The notes beneath the pieces are model-generated. The model saw only the letters and a list, made by a program, of their open reading frames with translations. It made no database searches and had not been told where the DNA came from. This document shows positions 49,019 through 56,211 of a stretch of DNA of 56,211 bases, one piece after another (position 1 is the first letter of the stretch; every line of letters begins with the position of its first letter). The position numbers and the translations under genes are program-made. Origin of the DNA: Actinomycetota bacterium (GTDB taxonomy: Bacteria > Actinomycetota > Acidimicrobiia > Acidimicrobiales > Microtrichaceae); assembly GCA_016870275.1 (NCBI GenBank), contig VGBZ01000013.1:1-56211 (forward strand), given 5' to 3'.

Positions 49019-50596
49019 GTGACTTCGAACAACTACGTGCAGTCCGTCAGCGGTGGGGTCACCGGTGCTCCGGTCCGTGGGCGGGCCGAGCGAGACCGGG
49101 CGTTCCGTGCCGCTGCGGCGGCCGGGGCCCGCCCGCCGCGGGTCGCCATCCTCGGTGCCGGAGCCGGGGGACTCTGTGCGGCGATCCAACTCCGACTCGC
49201 CGGCATCGACTCGGTGAGCATCTACGAACGCTCAGATGGGGTCGGAGGCACATGGCGGGACAACACCTACCCGGGAGCTGCGTGTGACGTCCCGTCACAC
49301 CTTTACAGCTTCTCGTTCGCCTCCAAGCCTGACTGGAGCCGGAAGTTCGCCCCGCAGCCCGAGATCCTCTCCTACCTCAAATCGCTCGTCGACACCTACG
49401 ACCTCCACGACACCCTTCGCTGTCGAACGGAGGTGACTGATCTCAGCTGGGACGAAGTGGGTGGAGTTTGGATTCTCGGCCTCGTCGACGCCGACGGCCG
49501 ACGGACCCGGGAGGAGGCCGATGTGGTCGTATCGGCACTCGGACAGCTCAACCGTCCGTTCGTGCCCGACATCCCCGGACTCGAGGAGTTCAACGGCAGG
49601 GTCTTCCACTCGGCACGGTGGGACCACGACCATGATCTACGGGGCGAGCGGGTCGGCGTGATCGGTATCGGTGCCTCGGCAATCCAGTTCGTTCCGCCTG
49701 TCGCTGCCATGGCGCGATCGCTGGTGTTGTTCCAGAGGAGCGCCAACTACGTGGCGCCCCGTGGGGATCGCCCATACCCGTCGTGGCTCCGGGCCGCCTT
49801 CACCCGTTGGCCCCGATTGCAGCGCGCCTATCGGGACTCCATCTACTGGCGACTCGAGGCCCGGTTCAACCTGATGCGCAAGGACAGCCGGCTGGGCCGG
49901 ATGCTCGCATCGCAGTTCGCCAAGCGCCTCCGCCCGCTGGTCGGGAACAAGCTGAGTGAGGAGTCGCTGATCCCCGACTATCCGCCGGGATGCAAGCGCA
50001 TCCTGATCGCCGACGACTGGTACCCGACGCTGTTGCGTTCGAACGTCGAGGTCGTGACCGATGCGGTGGAGCGGATCACGCCGAGCGGTGTCGTGACCGC
50101 CGACGGACAGGAGCGACCGCTCGACACGTTGATCTTCGGGACGGGATTCACCTCGACGGAGTTCCTCGCTCCGATGCGAGTGACCGGTCGGAACGGAATC
50201 GACCTCAACGAGGTCTGGAAGGACGGAGCAGCGGCCTTCCTCGGACTGTCAGTCCCGGGCTTTCCCAACCTCTTCATGCTCTACGGGCCGAACACCAACC
50301 TCGGTCACAACTCGATCCTGTTCATGATCGAACAGCAGGTGGGCTACATGGTCCAGATGCTGCAGGAGGAGGTCATCCGCGGCGTTCGATCCGCCGACGT
50401 CCGGCAGGCAGCGGCGGAGCGATTCGACGATGATGTGCAGGCTGCTGCGGCGAACACTGTGTGGGCCGAGGGTTGCCACAGTTGGTACAAGACCGACGAT
50501 GGTCGGATCACCAACAACTGGACCGGCCACACGACCGCCTACCGCCGGCGTCTGGCCGCCCCCGACCTCAACGACTGGGAGCTCGCCGGTTCGTGA
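49019..50596 (+). CDS. Flavin-containing Baeyer-Villiger-type monooxygenase (third)
   Basis: This 525-residue flavoprotein has FAD motif LGAGAGG (45-51), the fingerprint F-x-G-x-x-x-H-S-x-x-W at 191-201 (FNGRVFHSARW), and NADPH motif IGIGAS (215-220). The fingerprint has Ser where the strict consensus has Thr. GGTWRDNTYPGAACDVPSHLYSFSF is typical of the shorter phenylacetone/HAPMO-type subgroup. It lacks the N-terminal extension of the two operon paralogs and is not closely related to them. It would oxygenate a ketone or sulfide with NADPH and O2. A GTG start follows a good AGGGGGA site. It is transcribed alone. Confidence 0.9.
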   Translation: MTSNNYVQSVSGGVTGAPVRGRAERDRAFRAAAAAGARPPRVAILGAGAGGLCAAIQLRLAGIDSVSIYERSDGVGGTWRDNTYPGAACDVPSHLYSFSFASKPDWSRKFAPQPEILSYLKSLVDTYDLHDTLRCRTEVTDLSWDEVGGVWILGLVDADGRRTREEADVVVSALGQLNRPFVPDIPGLEEFNGRVFHSARWDHDHDLRGERVGVIGIGASAIQFVPPVAAMARSLVLFQRSANYVAPRGDRPYPSWLRAAFTRWPRLQRAYRDSIYWRLEARFNLMRKDSRLGRMLASQFAKRLRPLVGNKLSEESLIPDYPPGCKRILIADDWYPTLLRSNVEVVTDAVERITPSGVVTADGQERPLDTLIFGTGFTSTEFLAPMRVTGRNGIDLNEVWKDGAAAFLGLSVPGFPNLFMLYGPNTNLGHNSILFMIEQQVGYMVQMLQEEVIRGVRSADVRQAAAERFDDDVQAAAANTVWAEGCHSWYKTDDGRITNNWTGHTTAYRRRLAAPDLNDWELAGS

Positions 50597-50694
50597 GGAG
50601 AATCACGCTTCGCCGCTGGTCATGAAGGTTGTGTTGGTGCAGCCGACCTTGCGTCGCAGCGGCGGTGTTGTGTTCCGGGGGAGGTTTTCGGTCG
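50597..50694. other. Convergent gap with a long-armed inverted repeat
   Basis: Between the stops of the monooxygenase and flotillin genes, CGCCGCTG at 50611-50618 and CAGCGGCG at 50657-50664 are perfect 8-bp complements separated by 38 nt. The pair could form part of a two-way terminator, but the loop is long and no U-tract follows. I see nothing else here. Confidence 0.3.
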
Positions 50695-52149
50695 TCACTG
50701 CGCAGAGCGGTTGCTGGCGCCGTTCCCGACCGATGCTGCGGGCGCAGAATCGGTTGCCCTATTCGCAGTTGCGGAGAGCAGTTCAGCAACGTCGATGCCG
50801 GTCAGCGACGATACGACCTCCATGAGCTGGGTCATGTTCGATGCCACGCTGCGGGTGACGGCTGAGGCTCCGTCGGTCGAGATCACCGTCATGTTGGAGA
50901 TCGCCGAAAGTGGCTCGGAGCCGGCTCGAACGATCTCGGGGAGATTGGACACGACGAGGTCGGTGACTGCAGCGGTTCCGTACTGCTCGTAGGCCTCGGC
51001 GCGCCGGGACATGGCTTCCGCCTCGGCGTGGCCACGCGAGGCGATCGCCGCGGCGTCGGCCTCTCCTTCGATCCGCGTCGCTGCGGCGAGCTCCTCTCGA
51101 CGTTGACGTTCCCCGGCTCCTGTCAGCCGTGCCTCCTCAGCTGCGGCCTGTGCCGCTGCGATTGTGGCTTCACGCTGAGCCTCGGCCTCCCGGAGGGCGG
51201 TGGCCTTCCGGGCCTCAGCGTCCTGCTCGGTCGCGTATCGCTGCGCGTCCGCCGGCTTTCGAACCTCTGTGTCGAGTTCGAGTTCCCGTAGGCGGGCTCG
51301 CTCCTCTGCTGCGGTCTGCTGCTCTGCCAGCACTTCACGCTCCTGTGCCGCCGATGCCTTGGGCCCTGCAGCTTCAGCCAGTGCCTGGGCCGCATCAGTC
51401 TCCGAACGGATCTCAGCGGTTCGAAGTGAGAGAGTCCGCTGTGCCTCCGCCACCTCCTGTTCGGCGGCGATTCTCGCCTGCTCGGATGCCCGGTGGGCCT
51501 CCGCCTCGGCGATGCTGGCCTCCATCTGGGCCCGGGCGGACTCAGGCCGACCGAGATCGGCGAGGTAGGTGCCCTCGGCTTGGATGTCCTGCAGCTGGAA
51601 GCTGTCGAGCATCAGTCCCTGTGGCGTGAGTGACGATTCGGCCTCCTGCGCCACCTCACGGGCGAACGCTGCCCGGTCGCGGATGATCTCCTCCACGGTG
51701 AGGCGGCCGACGATCGAACGCAGCGATCCGGCGAGGACCTCAGTGGTGAAGTTCGGCACCTCATCCTGTTGGTTGAGGAATCGTTGCGCAGCTGCGCGCA
51801 CTGCGCCTTCGGTCCCACCGACCTTGACCACGGCCACTCCTCTGAGTTCGCAGCGGATTCCGTTCTTGGACACCGCTGAGTTCACGTGGATGGTGATCTG
51901 TTGACTCGAGAGGTCGAGCACACCGAGCCGTTGGATGAGCGGAATTACGAAAACGCTTGCTCCCATCACGACCTTCTGTCCGGATAGATCCGTCGTGGTG
52001 GCACCGGTCACGGTGTCGACCGACGAGCGTCCCTTTCTGCCGGTGATGATGTACGCCTCGTGAGGACCGGCAACGCGGTACCGGCTCAGCGCAAAGGCCA
52101 CGACGAGCACGACGAGTGCGCCGAGAGCCAGGATGGCAACAAGAATCAT
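50695..52149 (-). CDS. Flotillin-like SPFH-domain protein
   Basis: This 484-residue protein has an N-terminal membrane segment (MILVAILALGALVVLVVAFAL), an SPFH/band-7 domain at about 25-200, and a long Ala/Glu-rich coiled coil at about 205-385 with repeated AEA and RAE patterns. The C-terminal part includes a flotillin-type segment AEAYEQYGTAAVTDLVVSNLPEI. Flotillins form membrane microdomain scaffolds. Here the gene directly follows an NfeD-like gene with a 4-bp overlap, the usual bacterial flotillin/NfeD pair. It probably shapes membrane domains for other membrane proteins. No catalytic role is expected. Confidence 0.9.
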   Translation of the reverse strand: MILVAILALGALVVLVVAFALSRYRVAGPHEAYIITGRKGRSSVDTVTGATTTDLSGQKVVMGASVFVIPLIQRLGVLDLSSQQITIHVNSAVSKNGIRCELRGVAVVKVGGTEGAVRAAAQRFLNQQDEVPNFTTEVLAGSLRSIVGRLTVEEIIRDRAAFAREVAQEAESSLTPQGLMLDSFQLQDIQAEGTYLADLGRPESARAQMEASIAEAEAHRASEQARIAAEQEVAEAQRTLSLRTAEIRSETDAAQALAEAAGPKASAAQEREVLAEQQTAAEERARLRELELDTEVRKPADAQRYATEQDAEARKATALREAEAQREATIAAAQAAAEEARLTGAGERQRREELAAATRIEGEADAAAIASRGHAEAEAMSRRAEAYEQYGTAAVTDLVVSNLPEIVRAGSEPLSAISNMTVISTDGASAVTRSVASNMTQLMEVVSSLTGIDVAELLSATANRATDSAPAASVGNGASNRSAQ

Positions 52150-52661
52150 GATCTTCCTCTTGGTTGGTCGACCTGTTCCCAGAATCGGTCGTGTTCGACA
52201 ACACGCACCGACGAGTCGCTGAGCACGGAAACGATGACGACCCGGCCGCCGAAGTCCACGGACTGTTCGCAGTGAGCCGTCAGTTTACGCTGCGAGCCGG
52301 CGACGACGGCAAGTATCTCACCGAGACCACCGTCGATCGGCGTCACGACGCGACCCTCGATGCCGATCAGGTCCTCGGCCCGTGGCGTGGCGTCGGTGTG
52401 GCCGTCGCGAAGTCGCAACGTGATGACGGCGGCTAGCGCTGCGAACCCAACAGCTCCCGCCAGCGAGACGGCGACGACGATCCCAGCGGCCGTGCCAGCT
52501 GACCCGGTCACCCATCCGAAGATCCCGAACGCCGCGAGGGCACTGCCGACCACGGGAACCGACAGCCAATCCGGACCGAACTCAAAGATGTCGTCAAGGA
52601 GCAGGCCACCGATGATGAGTCCGAAGCCTAGAACTGCGATTCCCATGAAGACCGAATGCAC
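52146..52661 (-). CDS. NfeD-like membrane protein
   Basis: The 171-residue protein has three transmembrane helices (about 5-22, 34-52, 58-80) and a C-terminal cytosolic or peripheral domain (about 95-165). That domain, including LIGIEGRVVTPIDGGLGEILAV and SVDFGGRVVIVSVLSDSSVRVV, fits the small OB-fold of NfeD proteins. It lacks the N-terminal ClpP-like serine protease of long NfeD. Such short forms usually pair with flotillin genes and assist membrane microdomain assembly. It overlaps the flotillin start by 4 bp. Confidence 0.85.
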   Translation of the reverse strand: MHSVFMGIAVLGFGLIIGGLLLDDIFEFGPDWLSVPVVGSALAAFGIFGWVTGSAGTAAGIVVAVSLAGAVGFAALAAVITLRLRDGHTDATPRAEDLIGIEGRVVTPIDGGLGEILAVVAGSQRKLTAHCEQSVDFGGRVVIVSVLSDSSVRVVEHDRFWEQVDQPRGRS

Positions 52662-52730
52662 GAGCGTCCCTTCGAAGCCAGACGGTAGCGGGTTCCGCCT
52701 CCCGAGATACCTCGGGTCGTAGGCAACGGT

Positions 52731-54743
52731 TCACTTGTGGTCGCTGGTGCTCCTCAGCGCCGAAACGAAATCGACGACGTCATCGGGCTCACGGGTTCGC
52801 CGGAACGGCGGCAGGCGGTCGAGGATCCGCCGCCGGTACCGGGCCTCGGCGAGTCGGGAGTCGAGCACGACGACGACCCCTCGATCGGTGGTGGTGCGCA
52901 GCAGGCGTCCTGCACCCTGAGCGAGTCCGATCGCCGCAGCGGGTATGGAGACCTCGCCGAACGCAGCATCTGCACCGACGCGCTCGCTGCGAGCCTGGAC
53001 GATCGGATCACTCGGAACCGGAAACGGCAGCTTGTCGATCACGACTGCTGAGCACGTCGGCCCTGGAGCGGAGATGCCGGTCCAGAAGCTCGCAGTGGCG
53101 AGCAAGCTGGCGTGTTCGTCGTCGATGAACTCCCGCTGGAGAACCGGGTTGGGAGCGTCGCCCTGGACGAGCACTCGATGCCCGGGGAGACGGGATCGGA
53201 CCGCCTCGGCGGTGCGAGCGAGCATCCGGCGGGAGGTGAACAGGCCGAGCGTCCGACCATCGAGCAGTTCGATCATCGAGCACAGCTCATCGGCCACAGC
53301 CTCGGGCCAGGCGGCATCGTTGGGCCGGACGATCCGGGGTACGTACAGCAGGCCGTTGCTGCGGACGTCGAAGGGGGAGTCGACTGCGAGGTAGCGAGCG
53401 GAGAGGCCGAGCCGCTCCGCAGTTGACGGGTCGAGCGTCGCTGAGCACATCACGACGACGGGGCCGCCCCGCTCGTGGTCGCGGTCGTGATGGCCGTCGT
53501 CGTCGGGATCGGAGTCGGCCGGTTCGTGCCAGGCGATCTGCTGGAGTGTTTCGGCGATGTCGATCCGAGTGAGTTCGAGGGCGAGCCTCCCGGAGCCACC
53601 TTCGCTGATCCAGCGCACCTGGCCTCCCTGGAGGTCCCCCGAGATCGCATCGAGGTCGTCGGCGAGTCCGTCCACCGCTCGGGCGGTGCGCTCCGAGCGA
53701 TGTCGGGTTGCGGCCGATCCGGACTGACGAGCGGCCTCCCGGATGGTCGCGATCCCGCTGATCGCCTCGGCCACGGCCAGACGGGCTCCGTTGAGTGCGT
53801 CGGACAACTCCCGGGGGAACGGCCCGGTGATCCGGCTCGAACCCCCGTCTGCAACCGTGGCGTCCCGACACCTCCGCAGAGCATCCTCGAGCGGCTCAGC
53901 TGAGCGTTCGAGCGCCCGAGGTGGCCCCGGATCGCCAGCGACCAGCCGGCCGTACGCCCGAGCTGCGGCCCGCAGGCGCCCGGGACTGACCGAGATCCCG
54001 AGAGCTCCGACGAGAGCGTCCTCGAACTCGTGTGCCTCATCGACGACGAGCACCTGGTGATCCCCGAGGAGTGTCCCTCCCGACTGGAGATGGGCGGCGT
54101 ACAGATGCGCGTTCACGACGACGACGTCTGCGTCCAGCGCTGCGTCTCTCGCCATCTCGGACCAGCACTGATCCGCGTGGTCGCAGCGTGCGGCTCCGGG
54201 GCACTCACCGGCGCCGACCGACACCGCAGCCCAAGCGGCCTCCGACGGCTCCTCGGGGAGTTCGACCCGGTCACCGGTGTGCGTCCGCCCGGCCCACGTG
54301 AGGAGCGCCTCGAGTTCACCGGGATCGGTCGGTCGTTCCGCGTCCTCCTCGGTCACTTCGAAGGCGCTCTGCGTCGGCCGGCTGCCGGTCACCTCGGCGA
54401 GCGACGCCTGGCACAGGTAGTTGTTGCGGCCCTTGAGCACCGCCCAGGAGACGGAGTCCGCAAATGGGGCGGACGCCACCGGGAGGTCGGCCAGTGCGAG
54501 CTGGTCCTGCAGCGCACGGGTTGCCGTGACGATGATGGTTCGCTGGCCGTCACGGGCGGCGTCGAGCACGGGAACGAGGTACGCCAGCGACTTCCCGACG
54601 CCGGTCGGTCCCTCGACGGCGAGGTGTTGGCCGGTGGCGACGGCCTCGGCGACGGCACGGAGCATCTCGACCTGAGGCGCTCGGGCATGGCCACCGGGAA
54701 TGCTGCTGACGGCCTGCTCGAGGATGTCCTCGACGCCGCTCAC
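52731..54743 (-). CDS. DinG/XPD-like ATP-dependent DNA helicase with Fe-S cysteines
   Basis: This 670-residue superfamily-2 helicase has Walker A GPTGVGKS (45-52), motif Ia TATRALQDQL and DEAH box VVDEAHEFED (234-243). C-terminal motifs include FTSRRM, LATASFWTGISAPG and the arginine-finger-like QGAGRLLR. Cysteines at 111, 181, 187 and 193 (YLCQ, GECPGAARC, DQCW) sit between motifs Ia and II, where DinG and XPD bind a [4Fe-4S] cluster. It would unwind DNA with 5'-3' polarity in repair or R-loop resolution. The GTG start is 24 bp downstream of the stop of the thiamine-enzyme gene, so they may share a transcript. Confidence 0.9.
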   Translation of the reverse strand: MSGVEDILEQAVSSIPGGHARAPQVEMLRAVAEAVATGQHLAVEGPTGVGKSLAYLVPVLDAARDGQRTIIVTATRALQDQLALADLPVASAPFADSVSWAVLKGRNNYLCQASLAEVTGSRPTQSAFEVTEEDAERPTDPGELEALLTWAGRTHTGDRVELPEEPSEAAWAAVSVGAGECPGAARCDHADQCWSEMARDAALDADVVVVNAHLYAAHLQSGGTLLGDHQVLVVDEAHEFEDALVGALGISVSPGRLRAAARAYGRLVAGDPGPPRALERSAEPLEDALRRCRDATVADGGSSRITGPFPRELSDALNGARLAVAEAISGIATIREAARQSGSAATRHRSERTARAVDGLADDLDAISGDLQGGQVRWISEGGSGRLALELTRIDIAETLQQIAWHEPADSDPDDDGHHDRDHERGGPVVVMCSATLDPSTAERLGLSARYLAVDSPFDVRSNGLLYVPRIVRPNDAAWPEAVADELCSMIELLDGRTLGLFTSRRMLARTAEAVRSRLPGHRVLVQGDAPNPVLQREFIDDEHASLLATASFWTGISAPGPTCSAVVIDKLPFPVPSDPIVQARSERVGADAAFGEVSIPAAAIGLAQGAGRLLRTTTDRGVVVVLDSRLAEARYRRRILDRLPPFRRTREPDDVVDFVSALRSTSDHK

Positions 54744-54767
54744 CGGGATCTGATCATCGGGCAGGAC

Positions 54768-56211
54768 TCACAGCGTGGCGGGCAGGACGGCCTCGACCAG
54801 AGCAGGTCCGTCGGTGGCGAGCGCCCGCTCGAGCTGATCGGTGAACTCCTCAGCCGTAGTGGCGCGAGTCGCCGGGACACCGACCCCGGTGGCGAGTGAG
54901 ACGAAGTCGAGCCCGGGGATGTCGAGCATCTCCTTGGCGCGTGGGCCGGCGGTGCCGGCGCCCACGCGGTCGAGTTCCATGTTCAACACGGCGTAGGACC
55001 CGTTGTTGAGGATGACCGTGGTCACGTCGAGCCCCTCTCTGGCCTGCGTCCACAAGGCCTGGAACGTGTACATCGAACTGCCGTCAGCCTCGAGGTTGAT
55101 GATGCGGCGGTTCCCGGCGGCGATGGCGGCCCCAGTTGCCGCCGGGGCGCCGTAACCGATCGAGCCACCGGTGAGACAGAGCCAGTCGTGTGGCGGTGCC
55201 CCGCTCGTCAGCCCTGAGGCGAAGAGTCCGGCAGTGTTCCCCTCGTCGACGACGACCGCCCCCTCGGGGAGCAGCGCTCCGAGCGCCATCGCCAGCGTCT
55301 CTGCCGTCAGTGCTCCGGTCGGGCGGTCAGGGCGATGAGCGGGAGCCGATGCCGAGGACGGTGCGACGCCGAGCGCTTCAGCGAGGCTCGTGAGAGCACC
55401 CACGGCATCTTCCTCAGGGGATGCGAGCACGTGGAGGCGGCAACCCTCGGGGAGCAGGTCCGATGCCTTGTCCGGATAGGCGAAGAACGACACCGGCGAG
55501 GCCGCATCGACGACGATGAGGTGTTCGAGGCCCTCGAGCTGCATCTGGGCGAACTCGGCGAGATAGGCGAGGCGCTCGACGGGCGGGATTCCCGCACCTC
55601 GTTCGAGTCGGGTGGGGAACGTCTCGGCGAGCAGCTTGGTCCCGGTCGCCTCGGTCACGCCGGTGGCGATCCGGAGACCTTCGGCGCGTAGCGTCGTTCC
55701 GCCGAGCAGGACCGCAGAGCGGGCGTTCGATTGCAGCACGGCGGCAATCTCGGCGATGCGAGCTTCGTCGACTGCCGCCGGTGTGGCCCGCGGGCTGGCT
55801 GTGACCGGTCCCGGCGAGTTGAGCCAGCAGACGTCGGCGGGGAGGATGAGTGTCGCCACCTGTCCCGGTGGTCCGTGAGCGGCGGCCACGGCGTCGGCTC
55901 CGTCCCGGGCGACGGTCTCGGGTGACTCCGACGTCCGTATCCAGCCTGACACCCCCCGGGCGATCGACGCGATGTCGGACTGGAGGGGGGCGTCGTACTT
56001 GGCGTGGTGGGTGGCGTGGTCGCCGACGACGTTGACGACCGGGGTCTTGGCCCGCCGGGCGTTGTGGAGGTTGGCGAGTCCGTTGCCGAGCCCCGGACCG
56101 AGGTGGAGGAGCACCGCTGCCGGTCGATCCGCCATTCGGGCGTAGCCGTCGGCCGCTCCGGTGGCGACGCCCTCGAACAGTGCGAGCACGCTGCGCATCT
56201 CCGGCACGTCG
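54768..56211 (-). CDS. Thiamine-diphosphate-dependent acetolactate-synthase-like enzyme, 5' end cut by window
   Basis: Visible residues run from the right edge; the frame remains open at 56211, so the true start is outside. The TPP-activating Glu is in LFEGVATGAADGYARM near the start. A middle domain follows. The C-terminal TPP-binding part has TGGSIGYGAPAATGAAIA and the Mg2+/TPP motif EADGSSMYT...ILNNGSYAV. The sequence resembles large subunits of acetolactate synthase or related IlvB-like decarboxylases; GDHATHHAKYDAPLQSD recalls the IlvX/MdlC-like branch. Without the N-terminus or a neighbouring small subunit I cannot tell whether it makes acetolactate or decarboxylates another 2-oxo acid. 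Confidence 0.85.
   Translation of the reverse strand, partial: DVPEMRSVLALFEGVATGAADGYARMADRPAAVLLHLGPGLGNGLANLHNARRAKTPVVNVVGDHATHHAKYDAPLQSDIASIARGVSGWIRTSESPETVARDGADAVAAAHGPPGQVATLILPADVCWLNSPGPVTASPRATPAAVDEARIAEIAAVLQSNARSAVLLGGTTLRAEGLRIATGVTEATGTKLLAETFPTRLERGAGIPPVERLAYLAEFAQMQLEGLEHLIVVDAASPVSFFAYPDKASDLLPEGCRLHVLASPEEDAVGALTSLAEALGVAPSSASAPAHRPDRPTGALTAETLAMALGALLPEGAVVVDEGNTAGLFASGLTSGAPPHDWLCLTGGSIGYGAPAATGAAIAAGNRRIINLEADGSSMYTFQALWTQAREGLDVTTVILNNGSYAVLNMELDRVGAGTAGPRAKEMLDIPGLDFVSLATGVGVPATRATTAEEFTDQLERALATDGPALVEAVLPATL

Noticed and set aside
50611-50664. Bidirectional intrinsic terminator
   Set aside because: The 8-bp arms are 38 nt apart and no U-rich tract follows, so I list it only as a possible structure.
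1-56211. tRNA, rRNA, CRISPR array or prophage
   Set aside because: No cloverleaf-like sequence, array of regular repeats, integrase or phage structural gene was seen in any gap.

Overview
This is a high-GC actinobacterial segment with dense genes and many 4-bp start/stop overlaps. Several genes have a TAnnnT-type -10 box only 6-8 nt before the start codon, suggesting leaderless transcripts. It encodes several probable F420-dependent enzymes (one DUF385/Ddn-like, one LLM-class, two PPOX-fold), a 13E12-type HNH protein, three Baeyer-Villiger-type monooxygenases, three cytochromes P450 and an MMPL transporter. This mix fits Actinomycetota, most likely Acidimicrobiia or a mycobacteria-like lineage. 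I cannot place it further without searches.

Layout. 1-1256: an IS110-family transposase remnant with a nonsense codon, then a frameshifted DUF4160 gene beside an intact DUF2442 gene. 1665-4607: an HNH/DUF222 protein, a Ddn-like nitroreductase and a CmcJ/NvfI-like oxygenase. 4608-7611 (minus strand): two decayed genes, a zinc-type alcohol dehydrogenase and a lipoprotein with a glycoside-hydrolase-like barrel. Their frames are interrupted by TGA and TAG codons, and they lie between two copies of a 49-bp repeat that is the 3' end of the CmcJ-like gene. 7714-10612: a YrhK-like membrane protein, an acyl-CoA synthetase and a DUF1269 protein. 10622-16739 (minus): an operon of two paralogous flavin monooxygenases, a two-domain SDR and an amidohydrolase. 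16819-19727 (minus): an F420-type PPOX protein, a META-domain lipoprotein and a large VolA-like lipase. 19804-26244: an amidase and three cyclic-di-GMP genes. 26317-28621: a glucosaminidase lipoprotein and two F420-type enzymes. 28642-31603: an SDR/hydrolase pair, then a P450/ferredoxin pair.

31607-36652 (minus) is an operon of a FadD3-like ligase, a CaiB-type CoA transferase, an O6-alkylguanine methyltransferase and a secreted lipase. A broken chagasin-like inhibitor follows at 36918. 37236-42823 (minus) is the most notable locus: TetR regulator, P450, SDR, sterol 14-alpha-demethylase CYP51, ferredoxin, NTF2-like protein and a hydroxyisobutyrate-dehydrogenase-like protein. The first five have the same order as Rv0767c-Rv0763c of Mycobacterium tuberculosis, as I remember it. 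A compound palindrome sits between this operon and a divergent gene of unknown function at 42898.

44400-56211 holds a SHOCT-like small protein, a small membrane protein, an MMPL transporter, an SDR-DUF2867 fusion, a third Baeyer-Villiger-type monooxygenase, an NfeD/flotillin pair, a DinG-like helicase and a thiamine-diphosphate enzyme cut by the window edge. Much of the window points to handling of sterols, ketones, CoA esters and lipids. I found no tRNA, rRNA or CRISPR array.
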